Below are positions 1 to 6,350 of a stretch of DNA of 7,004 nt, one piece after another (the stretch's first letter is position 1; each line of letters opens with the position of its first letter). Below the pieces are notes generated by a model. The model saw only the letters and a program-made list of their open reading frames with translations, was not told the DNA's origin and ran no database searches. The stretch covers positions 1-7,004 of the forward strand of contig CAKRHU010000084.1 in NCBI GenBank assembly GCA_934339215.1. Direction: 5' to 3'. This DNA comes from an uncultured Lacticaseibacillus sp. GTDB taxonomy: Bacteria; Bacillota; Bacilli; Lactobacillales; Lactobacillaceae. The translations under genes and the position numbers were made by a program.

Positions 1-29
1 CTGCCATCATCGACAAGGAGGAAGACTAG
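1..29 (+). CDS. gatC: GatC C-terminus (partial), Asp/Glu-tRNA amidotransferase subunit C
   Basis: Only the last eight codons are visible (frame 3-29), reading AIIDKEED and then TAG at 27-29. The short acidic tail and its position one base before gatA fit the end of GatC, the small subunit that bridges GatA and GatB in the GatCAB amidotransferase. The gatA Shine-Dalgarno site lies inside these codons, which suggests coupled translation. The assignment rests mainly on gene order (gatC-gatA-gatB), because eight residues cannot identify a family alone. Confidence 0.7.
15..21 (+). promoter_or_regulatory. Shine-Dalgarno site deciding the gatA TTG start
   Basis: AAGGAGG lies nine bases before the TTG at 31. 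It is a near-perfect anti-16S match, and no ATG or GTG in this frame has a better-placed site, so the rare TTG start is well supported. The site is inside the end of gatC. Confidence 0.85.
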
Positions 30-30
30 T

Positions 31-1485
31 TTGGATTACTTTACAACTGACATCGACTCTTTGCATGCCCAATTAGTTACCGGCACGATCACCGCAGCAG
101 AGTTGACGAAAGCCACTTTGGCTAAAATCGCTGAGATCGATCCTGAAATCGATGCGTTCTTAAACTTGAACGACCAAGCCCAAGTCCAAGCTGAAGCAGT
201 TGACGCAGCTGGCATTAATGCTGATCAACCCCTGTCTGGCATTCCGGTGGCAATCAAAGACAACATCGTGACCCAAGACTTGACCACCACTGCCGCTTCC
301 AAAATGCTCGAAAACTTTGTGCCGATTTATGACGCGACGGTTGTTGAAAAGCTCAACGCCGCTGGGGCCATCAACGTCGGCAAGTTGAACATGGATGAGT
401 TTGCCATGGGTTCTTCAACGGAAAACTCCGCCTTCAAAACCACGAAGAATGCTTGGGATCACACCAAAGTCCCTGGTGGTTCATCAGGTGGCTCCGCTGC
501 CGCTGTTGCCTCTGGCCAAGTGCTTGCCGCTTTAGGGACGGATACTGGTGGCTCGATTCGCCAGCCAGCCGCTTTCAACGGTATCGTCGGCTTCAAGCCC
601 ACTTATGGCCGGGTTTCGCGTTGGGGCTTGATCGCTTTTGGGTCCAGCTTGGATGCGATCGGCACGTTGACGCGCAGTGTCAAAGATTCTGCCCGCGTGT
701 TGAATGTCATCGCTGGCCACGACGAAAAAGATTCAACCAGTGCTGACTTTGATGTGCCGGACTTTACTGAAAAAATCGGCCAAAGTATCAAAGGCATGAA
801 AATCGCTTTGCCTGAAGAATATTTAGGGGAAGGCGTTGATCCGCAAATTGTCACTGCGATTCAAAAAGCCGCCGATCAATTCCGCGCATTAGGCGCCACG
901 GTTGATACGGTTTCCTTGCCACATACCAAGTATGCCGTGCCCGCTTATTACATCATCGCCAGCTCCGAAGCCTCATCGAACTTACAACGCTTTGATGGCA
1001 TCCGGTATGGTTTCCGCGCCAAAGACGTTAAGAATTTGACCGATGTGTATGTGCGTTCGCGCTCAGAAGGCTTTGGCCCAGAAGTCAAGCGTCGCATCAT
1101 GTTAGGGACGTTCTCCTTGTCTGCCGGCTTTTACGATGCATACTTCAAGAAGGCGGCGCAAGTGCGGACGCTCATCACCGAAGATTTCAACAAAGTCTTT
1201 GAAAACTATGACTTGGTGATGGGGCCAACCACACCAACGACCGCTTTTGGCATTGGTGAAAAAGTGACGGATCCATTGACCATGTACATGAACGACATTT
1301 TGACCATTCCTGTCAACTTGGCAGGTTTGCCAGCAGCGTCGATTCCTGCCGGGTTTGTCGATAAAATGCCAGTGGGCTTGCAATTGATTGCCAAGCATTT
1401 TGACGAAAGCACGATTTATCAAGCGGCTGACGCCTTTGAAAGCCAAAACGATTATCTTGACTTGATCCCAGGAGGTGCGCGTTAA
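31..1485 (+). CDS. gatA: Asp-tRNA(Asn)/Glu-tRNA(Gln) amidotransferase subunit A
   Basis: GatA is the glutaminase subunit of cytoplasmic GatCAB. It releases ammonia from glutamine or asparagine, and the ammonia is channelled to GatB to amidate misacylated Glu-tRNA(Gln) or Asp-tRNA(Asn). At 484 residues it is full length for the family. The amidase signature is intact: the Gly/Ser-rich block [14 protein letters not shown] begins at residue 149, followed by [10 protein letters not shown] at 171-180. The Ser-cisSer-Lys triad can be placed at K76 (IPVAIKDN), S151 and S175, each offset by three from the residues known in Staphylococcus aureus GatA (K79, S154, S178). The start is TTG at 31 with a strong RBS at 15-21. 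It follows gatC by one base, and its TAA overlaps the gatB ATG by one base (TAATG), so translation of the three subunits is probably coupled. Nothing is missing or truncated. Confidence 0.97.
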   Translation: MDYFTTDIDSLHAQLVTGTITAAELTKATLAKIAEIDPEIDAFLNLNDQAQVQAEAVDAAGINADQPLSGIPVAIKDNIVTQDLTTTAASKMLENFVPIYDATVVEKLNAAGAINVGKLNMDEFAMGSSTENSAFKTTKNAWDHTKVPGGSSGGSAAAVASGQVLAALGTDTGGSIRQPAAFNGIVGFKPTYGRVSRWGLIAFGSSLDAIGTLTRSVKDSARVLNVIAGHDEKDSTSADFDVPDFTEKIGQSIKGMKIALPEEYLGEGVDPQIVTAIQKAADQFRALGATVDTVSLPHTKYAVPAYYIIASSEASSNLQRFDGIRYGFRAKDVKNLTDVYVRSRSEGFGPEVKRRIMLGTFSLSAGFYDAYFKKAAQVRTLITEDFNKVFENYDLVMGPTTPTTAFGIGEKVTDPLTMYMNDILTIPVNLAGLPAASIPAGFVDKMPVGLQLIAKHFDESTIYQAADAFESQNDYLDLIPGGAR

Positions 1486-2915
1486 TGAACTTTGAAACGA
1501 CTATCGGCCTGGAAGTCCATGTCGAGTTAAAAACCAAATCTAAAATGTTCTCTCCATCCCCAGTGTCTTATGGCGCAGAACCCAACACCCAAACTAACGT
1601 CATCGATTGGGGCTTTCCAGGGGTTTTGCCCACTATCAACAAAGGGGCTTACTCATATGGCATCATGGTGGCGTTAGCCTTACACGCTGATATTACCCGC
1701 GATACCCATTTTGATCGGAAGAACTACTTCTATCCGGATAACCCCAAAGCCTACCAAGTGACCCAAGCGGAACAGCCGCTGGCCACTAACGGCTGGGTAG
1801 AAATCGAAGTCGACGGCAAAAAGAAGAAAATCGGGATCGCGGAACTGCACGTCGAAGAAGATGCCGGGAAAAACCAACATGAACCAGATGGCTATTCTTA
1901 TGTCGATTTGAACCGCCAAGGCACACCACTGGTTGAAATCGTGTCCAAGCCTGACATCGCTAGTCCTGAAGAAGCCTATCAATACTTGGAACAACTGCGC
2001 CAAATCGTGCAGTTTACCGGCGCTTCTGATGTGAAAATGGAAGAAGGTTCCATGCGTGTCGACACCAACTTGTCCGTGGCTCCGATCGGCGCAGACAATT
2101 ACGGCACCAAGACCGAAATCAAGAACTTGAACTCCTTCAATCATGTGCGCGACGGCTTAGCTTACGAACAAACGCGCCAACAAGCTGTCTTGCGTGCTGG
2201 CGGTGAGATTCGTCAAGAAACGCGCCGTTGGGATGTCGACAAGAAGGAAACCATTTTAATGCGGGTCAAAGAAGGCGCGGATGATTACCGTTACTTCCCA
2301 GAACCAGACTTACCACCAGTGCATGTTTCACAAAAGTGGATTGATGAAGTCGCTGGCCGCTTACCACAACCACCAGCTGCTCGTCGGGCGCATTATGTCG
2401 CTGACTGGGGCATTCCAGAATACGATGCCGGCGTGTTGACGCAAACGCTTGAAATGGCCAACTTCTTTGAAGCCACGGTTGCGGCTGGCGCTGATGCCAA
2501 GCTCGCCTCTAACTGGTTGATGGGTGAAGTGTCCGGTTACTTGAACGCGCAACATCAAGAACTCAAAGATGTGGCATTGACGCCAGAACACTTAGCTGGG
2601 ATGATCATTTTGATTTCTGATGGCACGATTTCGTCTAAAATTGCCAAAAAGGTCTTCAAAGAAATCATCGAAAACGACACGGATCCGAAGGCTTTCGTTG
2701 AAGCCAAAGGCATGGTGCAGTTATCCGATCCGGCGCAACTGACGCCGATCATCGATGCCGTCTTAGATGATAATCAACAATCTATCGACGACTTCAAAGC
2801 AGGTAAAGATCGGGCCATCGGCTTCTTGGTGGGGAACATCATGAAGCAGACCCGCGGCAAAGCCAACCCGAAAGTGGTCAACCAAATCTTGATGCATGAG
2901 ATCAAGAAACGTTAA
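1485..2915 (+). CDS. gatB: Asp-tRNA(Asn)/Glu-tRNA(Gln) amidotransferase subunit B
   Basis: GatB binds the misacylated tRNA, phosphorylates the tRNA-bound Glu or Asp with ATP, and transfers ammonia delivered from GatA. The 476 residues match the usual length. The N-terminal cradle domain begins with GLEVHVEL (residues 8-15), which carries the metal-site Glu/His pair (E10, H12). LHVEEDAGK follows at 121-129, then the PROSITE-type GatB signature [14 protein letters not shown] at 141-154. The C-terminus is the YqeY-like tRNA-binding tail, ending [19 protein letters not shown]. The start is ATG at 1485, seven bases after AGGAGGTG (1470-1477), and overlaps the gatA stop. The N-terminal cysteine zinc site of some GatB proteins is absent, as in many Gram-positive forms. 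It is the last gene of the operon, and an intrinsic terminator starts 14 bases after the stop. Confidence 0.97.
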   Translation: MNFETTIGLEVHVELKTKSKMFSPSPVSYGAEPNTQTNVIDWGFPGVLPTINKGAYSYGIMVALALHADITRDTHFDRKNYFYPDNPKAYQVTQAEQPLATNGWVEIEVDGKKKKIGIAELHVEEDAGKNQHEPDGYSYVDLNRQGTPLVEIVSKPDIASPEEAYQYLEQLRQIVQFTGASDVKMEEGSMRVDTNLSVAPIGADNYGTKTEIKNLNSFNHVRDGLAYEQTRQQAVLRAGGEIRQETRRWDVDKKETILMRVKEGADDYRYFPEPDLPPVHVSQKWIDEVAGRLPQPPAARRAHYVADWGIPEYDAGVLTQTLEMANFFEATVAAGADAKLASNWLMGEVSGYLNAQHQELKDVALTPEHLAGMIILISDGTISSKIAKKVFKEIIENDTDPKAFVEAKGMVQLSDPAQLTPIIDAVLDDNQQSIDDFKAGKDRAIGFLVGNIMKQTRGKANPKVVNQILMHEIKKR

Positions 2916-2928
2916 TTGAATGTGTGTG

Positions 2929-2960
2929 AAAAGTCGTGATTTTTGAATCGCGGCTTTTTT
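2929..2960 (+). terminator. Intrinsic terminator of the gatCAB operon
   Basis: A 13-bp stem (2929-2941 with 2946-2958, including two G-U pairs) closes a four-base loop (2942-2945) and ends in a T6 run (2955-2960). The A-rich foot of the 5' arm pairs with the T run. The strong hairpin right after gatB implies that dagK is not simply read through from gatCAB. Confidence 0.9.
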
Positions 2961-2977
2961 GTTTGAAACAAAATGCC

Positions 2978-3218
2978 GCCATCAGGTGCCAGTGGTCTGG
3001 CTTCGTTACGGAACTGAAATCATCTCTCGTGGCCGGCCGGCTCCAGAAATCGGCACAAACCGCCGATGTTCTTATGCCTGAATTCAAAGCCGAAACCCGC
3101 GTCTTTGAATTCGCCTGAAATATCAGCGGAGCCAGAAGACCACTGTCTCCGCTAATATTTCTGCCACGTTCGATGATTTCAGTTCCTCCACTTCGCCAGA
3201 CCACTGGCACCTGATGGC
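2978..3218 (+). repeat. Large nested inverted repeat / structured element 1 (candidate ncRNA or foldback element)
   Basis: The ends are a perfect 24-bp inverted repeat (2978-3001 with 3195-3218). Inward come a symmetric 8x8 internal loop, a perfect 15-bp helix (3010-3024 with 3172-3186), a 3x3 internal loop, and a 5-bp helix (3028-3032 with 3164-3168). The enclosed core holds three hairpins: a 6-bp stem with 7-base loop (3049-3054 with 3062-3067), a perfect 10-bp stem GAATTCAAAG/CTTTGAATTC (3080-3089 with 3103-3112), and a 12-bp stem with one C-A mismatch (3120-3131 with 3147-3158). The pattern of one long interrupted stem capped by a multibranch core suits a folded RNA. A miniature foldback/MITE-like element is the alternative, but I see no target-site duplication and do not recognise a family. 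Confidence 0.8.
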
Positions 3219-3283
3219 TACGAAACGTGTGTTACCAACTCTGACGTGATATTTTTTGCGCATTGCTGTCGGTTGAATGTGTA

Positions 3284-3591
3284 AGCTAGCGATATCAACG
3301 GAGAAAAATCTGGGGGCTGCGATGGTTTGGCAGAACGGAGGTGAATTGGACCATTGCCCGTGAAAGTGTTAGCAAGTGAGACGCCGTTTTTGGTGGCTCG
3401 CGCGGATTTCACCGGCAGATTTAGAAACAAAGTGTTTTTCTTTGGTTCTAAATCTAGGCGAAAGCTCCTCGAACGGTTTGTGTTCGAAAGCTGCAGCCGG
3501 CCGCACCGGCAACTGATCCAATTCACTGCAGTGGCGAAAAACCTCGCAGTCCCCAGATTTTCGGGCCGTAAGACGATTGGTATCGCTAGCT
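3284..3591 (+). repeat. Large nested inverted repeat / structured element 2 (candidate ncRNA or foldback element)
   Basis: The ends pair over 15 bp with one G-U (3284-3298 with 3577-3591; AGCTAGCGATA against TATCGCTAGCT). After an asymmetric internal loop comes a helix of about 23 bp with one bulged T (3323) and one G-U (3305-3328 with 3539-3561). A symmetric internal loop follows, then a perfect 10-bp helix (3341-3350 with 3517-3526). The core contains a striking 16-bp hairpin with one mismatch and a 7-base U-rich loop (3417-3432 with 3440-3455), plus smaller hairpins at 3470-3474/3482-3486 and 3496-3500/3506-3510. The architecture parallels element 1, 65 bp upstream, yet the sequences are not obviously related. 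Its nature, RNA gene or mobile foldback, is unresolved. Confidence 0.8.
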
Positions 3592-3643
3592 GGAAAATTC
3601 AAAGCACACGTACGCTACTGGACAGCGTGCGATAATTTTAACC
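3592..3643 (+). repeat. Hairpin immediately after element 2
   Basis: A 7-bp stem with one G-U (3610-3616 GTACGCT with 3624-3630 AGCGTGC) and a 7-base loop sits inside flanking AAAATT/AATTTT arms (3594-3599 with 3634-3639). The run of four T at 3636-3639 could make it a weak terminator for an RNA transcribed through the upstream elements, but the T tract is short and separated from the inner stem. Confidence 0.5.
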
Positions 3644-3662
3644 GGAATTAAAGCTGACTTAG

Positions 3663-3808
3663 TATCATTTGTCAAATGAAGCGTCTCTGGTGCATCGTCT
3701 CAAACAACTGAAAAAATATGCTGAAGGTGACGAAACGCCTTTTCGATTAACAGACTCGAACTTATTGGTTAGACCATAGAAGACATTGAACAGACACTCA
3801 GCACTTGA
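3663..3808 (+). pseudogene. Possible decayed coding fragment, function unrecognised
   Basis: Frame 3663-3776 is open for 38 codons before TAG (3777) and contains the protein-like stretch LKQLKKYAEGDETPFRLTDS. A frame change near 3776 continues the sense as IEDIEQTLST, ending at TGA 3806-3808. The composition (Lys/Glu-rich helix, then a PFRLTD turn) reads more like a real gene than the surrounding palindromes. No RBS precedes the possible TTG (3669) or GTG (3690) starts. It may be debris of a gene displaced by insertions here, or chance. I do not recognise the family. Confidence 0.25.
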
Positions 3809-3852
3809 CCAACATTTAATCATGACAGCCACCCATCTGACGGCTTTTGCAC

Positions 3853-3881
3853 TAGATTTTATCTGCGCAATCGCGCATAAT
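3853..3881 (+). promoter_or_regulatory. Candidate dagK promoter with overlapping palindrome
   Basis: CATAAT (3876-3881) is a good -10 (five of six), with a weak TAGATT -35 (3853-3858) at 17-bp spacing. The spacer and -10 contain TGCGC-AATC-GCGCA (3864-3877), a small palindrome that could be an operator or merely a short hairpin. The predicted start near 3888 would give a leader of about 28 bases. Confidence 0.35.
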
Positions 3882-3915
3882 TAATCTGGAATCTTTTTGT
3901 GAAAGGACGTGCAAA

Positions 3916-4929
3916 ATGACTCAACGCGCACGATTGATCTATAACCCAACCAGCGGCAACGAAGGCATGAAGCGCTATGTTGCCGATATTTTAGACGTGA
4001 TGGAACAAGCGGGGTATGAATCCAGCGCTTACCAAACCACGCCAGAATCGTTTTCCGCCAAAAAGGAAGCTTCTCGCGCCACCCTTGATGGCTTTGATTT
4101 GATCGTGGCGGCAGGCGGCGACGGCACGATCAATGAGGTGGTCAATGGCATCGCGCCTCATCGCCACCGTCCAAAAATGGCGATCATCCCAGCTGGGACC
4201 ACTAATGACTATGCGCGCGCATTGGCCATTCCCCGCGAAGACCCTGTGGCCGCAGCCAAAGTGATTTTAGCCGGACAAACCTTGCGCATGGATATCGGGA
4301 AAGCTAACAAGCATTACTTTATGAATATTGCTGCCGGCGGCTTATTGACTGAGCTGACTTACGGTGTGCCGAGCGAATTTAAGTCGATTTTTGGCTATTT
4401 TGCTTATGTGATGAAAGGTGCTGAAATGTTGCCGGCCATCAAACAATTCCCGATCCACTTGGAATATGATGATGGCGTCTATGATGGCCCGGCATCGATG
4501 TTCCTGTTGGCGATGACGAACTCCATCGGCGGCTTTGAACAAATCGTGCCAGATTCAAGTTTAGGGGATGGCAAGTTCTCTTTGATCGTGGTGAAAACCG
4601 CCAAGCTTCCAGAATATTTAGTTTTAATGGGCAAGGTGTTAAACGGCGGCCGCCATGTCGATGATCCTAACATCATTTACACCAAGACCCAAAACCTGGT
4701 CGTTACCCGTGAAGATGGCGAAGAATTGAAGATCAATTTGGACGGCGATTACGGTGGTTCTGCGCCGATGACCTTCCAAAACTTGCGCCAACATATTGAA
4801 ATGTATGCCAACGTTTCCGAAATTCCCGATGGCAACATTGCCGACGATGCCGCCCAGCAGGATTACTTACAAGAAGTCGAAACGATTTCTGAAAGTGACA
4901 TCAATGGCGACGGGAAAATCGGTAAATAA
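3916..4929 (+). CDS. dagK: Diacylglycerol kinase (DgkB/DagK type, lipid kinase family)
   Basis: Soluble, membrane-associated lipid kinase that phosphorylates diacylglycerol to phosphatidic acid with ATP. In Gram-positives the DgkB type returns diacylglycerol from lipoteichoic acid synthesis to the phospholipid pool. The N-terminal nucleotide-binding domain shows NPTSG (10-14), the GGDGT signature (67-71) followed by INEVVNG, and PAGTTNDYARAL (92-103). The C-terminal beta domain carries NLDGD at 274-278; D276 matches the conserved Asp proposed as catalytic base in the family's LDGE/D motif. The start is ATG at 3916 with AAAGGA (3902-3907) eight bases upstream. At 337 residues it is about 30 longer than typical DgkB. 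The extra acidic tail (about 304-337) ends in DINGDGKIGK, which resembles the first ten positions of an EF-hand or dockerin calcium loop. The gene is separated from gatB by a terminator and a long structured region, so it is probably transcribed separately. Confidence 0.92.
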   Translation: MTQRARLIYNPTSGNEGMKRYVADILDVMEQAGYESSAYQTTPESFSAKKEASRATLDGFDLIVAAGGDGTINEVVNGIAPHRHRPKMAIIPAGTTNDYARALAIPREDPVAAAKVILAGQTLRMDIGKANKHYFMNIAAGGLLTELTYGVPSEFKSIFGYFAYVMKGAEMLPAIKQFPIHLEYDDGVYDGPASMFLLAMTNSIGGFEQIVPDSSLGDGKFSLIVVKTAKLPEYLVLMGKVLNGGRHVDDPNIIYTKTQNLVVTREDGEELKINLDGDYGGSAPMTFQNLRQHIEMYANVSEIPDGNIADDAAQQDYLQEVETISESDINGDGKIGK

Positions 4930-4931
4930 AT

Positions 4932-4971
4932 GAAAAGCGCCAGTTCACGTTGTCGTGAGCTGACGCTTTTC
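4932..4971. terminator. Bidirectional intrinsic terminator between dagK and the GGDEF gene
   Basis: An 18-bp stem (4932-4949 with 4954-4971, one mismatch and one G-U on the plus strand) closes a TTGT loop. The arms begin GAAAAGCG and end CGCTTTTC, giving a short T run on either strand. It starts two bases after the dagK stop and ends five bases before the stop of the convergent gene, so it probably serves both. Confidence 0.85.
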
Positions 4972-4976
4972 AAATA

Positions 4977-6116
4977 CTAGGCTGGTAAAATATTTTTGTC
5001 GATGGCTAACCGGTCCCGCCCAGCATTTTTGGCTAAGTATAAGGCTTGGTCAGCGCGGCGGAAGGTCATTGTCGCATCGCGGTCGTCGACTTGGGCTAAG
5101 GTCATGCCAAAACTTGCCGTTAAATTTAAGGTGCCAGCTTGTGTGGCGACTTGGAGCCCGCGTATACACGCTAAGGCGTTCAAGCCGATTTGTTTAGCTT
5201 GAGTGCACGTGGTGTTGGGTAAGATCACGGCAAATTCTTCGCCGCCAGTGCGATACACGTGATAATGCGGATCGGCATTTTGCAACATTGCATCTAGCCC
5301 TTGGGCAGCGGCTTTTAACGCGGCATTGCCGGCTAAATGACCGTGCTCATCGTTGATCGATTTAAAGTGATCCAAGTCAAAGGTCATCACGCCAAGCGGC
5401 TTATCGGTGGTGGCTTTGGCATAGGCTTTGGTCAAATCGTTTTGAAACATAGCCCAGTTGCGTACGCCACTTAGCGCGTCAAATTGCGTTTCGTGAGTCA
5501 AGCGCGCCATCACTTGTTCGGAGCTGCGCTGAGATCGACCGTTGAAAAAGATCACCAACATCGCAATCGTGAAGCTGACAAAATTGATGATCACCAGATA
5601 CCATTGCGTGTGATAAGCCAAGCGGACCACTAACCAAAATCCCGCATCAATCACCAAAGGCGGCAAAGCAAATAACCAAGGATTATCCGGCGACCAACCA
5701 CGGGCATAATGACTTTCGTAAAACAGGGCTAAGCCAACGATAATAAACACAAGCCAAACGACCGCCGTCATTGCACCAGTCGCCGCAAAAGTGATCCCAT
5801 CGACGATTTTTAAGATCAAGAAGGCAAAAAAGCTGTCGATCATTAAATCTGTGTACATCATGATCAACAACTGCAAGTTGATCAATAGCCAATACTCTTG
5901 CATGCCTTGCGCGTTGGCGGCCTTGTTGATGACGCGCATGGCGATCAGTAGTAGCGATACGGCAATCACCAACGGGAGGGCCTGTTGAAACTGGCCAACA
6001 GTATGCTTGCCTGCCGCGCGTTTGGCAGAAAAGTTCTCTAATAATCCAAATAATACAGTGTAGCCTAAGCCGCCTAAAAGCGTGAAGACGATCACCGTTA
6101 ACATGTGTGCAAGCAT
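4977..6116 (-). CDS. Multi-pass membrane GGDEF-domain protein (putative diguanylate or related cyclase)
   Basis: The N-terminal half (about 1-192) holds roughly six hydrophobic membrane segments (near 5-25, 46-62, 76-105, 108-133, 148-166, 170-192). The cytoplasmic C-terminal half (about 205-375) is a complete GGDEF domain: FDLDHFKSIND (246-256), GGEEF (291-295), TASFGMT (333-339), and a closing RADQALYLAKNAGRDRL (354-370). GGDEF domains condense two GTP into c-di-GMP as dimers. The metal Asp (D247) and signature Glu residues (E293, E294) are present. Two deviations stand out. The usual GHxxGD motif reads GHLAGN (N264), changing a guanine-contact Asp, and the RxxD inhibitory site before GGEEF is absent (DPHY at 282-285). 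The ATG at 6116 has AGGAGG six bases upstream (plus-strand 6123-6128). The membrane part is a sensor of unknown ligand. It is monocistronic here, convergent with dagK and divergent from rlmD. Confidence 0.9.
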   Translation of the reverse strand: MLAHMLTVIVFTLLGGLGYTVLFGLLENFSAKRAAGKHTVGQFQQALPLVIAVSLLLIAMRVINKAANAQGMQEYWLLINLQLLIMMYTDLMIDSFFAFLILKIVDGITFAATGAMTAVVWLVFIIVGLALFYESHYARGWSPDNPWLFALPPLVIDAGFWLVVRLAYHTQWYLVIINFVSFTIAMLVIFFNGRSQRSSEQVMARLTHETQFDALSGVRNWAMFQNDLTKAYAKATTDKPLGVMTFDLDHFKSINDEHGHLAGNAALKAAAQGLDAMLQNADPHYHVYRTGGEEFAVILPNTTCTQAKQIGLNALACIRGLQVATQAGTLNLTASFGMTLAQVDDRDATMTFRRADQALYLAKNAGRDRLAIDKNILPA

Positions 6117-6199
6117 ATGTGGCCTCCTAAGTCCTACTACTGATAAGTTTAGGCAATGTCAGTGGATGACGCAAGCGTTTATGACGAATCGTCGACAAA

Positions 6200-6228
6200 A
6201 TTGTAACAAATATTACTGCAAGCTTGAA
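6200..6228 (-). promoter_or_regulatory. Candidate extended -10 promoter for the GGDEF gene
   Basis: Read on the minus strand, TGTTACAAT (6208 to 6200) is an extended -10 (TGn plus TACAAT, five of six). A weak TTCAAG -35 (6228 to 6223) lies 17 bp upstream. Transcription would start near 6193, giving a leader of about 77 bases. A rival pair, TTGCGT/TAAACT at 17-bp spacing, lies closer to the gene. No riboswitch-like fold is evident in the leader. Confidence 0.4.
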
Positions 6229-6285
6229 TTTTGAGTATAAGCTTCGATCATGTGGTTTGGCGTATGGGACTGAATCAAGCGACGG

Positions 6286-6314
6286 TTGTTTTTCCGCCCA
6301 AAATAAGGTATGGT
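6286..6314 (+). promoter_or_regulatory. Candidate sigma-A promoter for rlmD
   Basis: TTGTTT (6286-6291) and TATGGT (6309-6314) are spaced 17 bp apart and match the consensus at three and four of six positions. The predicted start near 6321 gives a leader of about 38 bases. It is oriented away from the GGDEF promoter in the shared divergent spacer (6117-6358), which holds no convincing gene. Confidence 0.45.
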
Positions 6315-6344
6315 CAAGTGTACGCAACAATTGCACGGATATAT

Positions 6345-6350
6345 AAGGAG
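6345..6350 (+). promoter_or_regulatory. Shine-Dalgarno site deciding the rlmD TTG start
   Basis: AAGGAG lies eight bases before TTG at 6359. The first in-frame ATG (6428) would delete the first strand of the TRAM domain and has no comparable RBS, so TTG is preferred. Confidence 0.8.

Larger units (their letters stand above)
2961..3915. other. Long gene-poor intergenic region with nested palindromic structures
   Basis: About 950 bp separate the gatB terminator from dagK, far more than usual between these neighbours. The stretch holds two large inverted-repeat structures (2978-3218 and 3284-3591), a smaller hairpin (3592-3643), a short broken coding remnant (about 3663-3808) and the dagK promoter/RBS region (3853-3915). 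Several frames stay open here on both strands (for example 2936-3118 and 3354-3635 on plus, 2902-3210 and 3369-3602 on minus), but they lie largely in the palindromic arms and resemble no protein I recognise. I see no tRNA, rRNA or CRISPR pattern. No strong sigma-A promoter is evident before the first structure; TTGAAA at 2963-2968 has no good -10 partner. Confidence 0.8.

Noticed and set aside
1102..1446. Long antisense frames inside gatA and gatB (for example 1102-1446 and 1680-2144)
   Set aside because: They lie opposite strongly conserved coding sequence with intact motifs and are codon-bias shadows.
2936..3118. A 60-codon plus-strand frame and the overlapping minus-strand frame 2902-3210 in element 1
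   Set aside because: Both run through the gatB terminator region or the palindromic arms, lack ribosome binding sites, and resemble no protein; openness on both strands follows from the inverted repeat.
2978..3591. Complete insertion sequence flanked by terminal repeats
   Set aside because: No transposase frame lies inside either inverted repeat and no target-site duplication is visible at either boundary; only a MITE/foldback or RNA reading remains.
3218..3602. Minus-strand frames 3218-3526 and 3369-3602 across element 2
   Set aside because: They mirror the plus-strand frame through the inverted-repeat arms and have no convincing ribosome binding site or domain.
2961..3915. Possible tRNA, RNase P RNA, tmRNA, CRISPR or T-box in the long gap
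   Set aside because: No cloverleaf with T-loop, no RNase P or tmRNA signature segments, no regularly spaced direct repeats, and no T-box sequence before dagK, which is not an amino-acid gene.
6127..6336. A 69-codon minus-strand frame just upstream of the GGDEF gene
   Set aside because: It would start at GTG (6336) with no Shine-Dalgarno site, runs through the predicted promoters of both flanking genes, and its product has no recognisable features.
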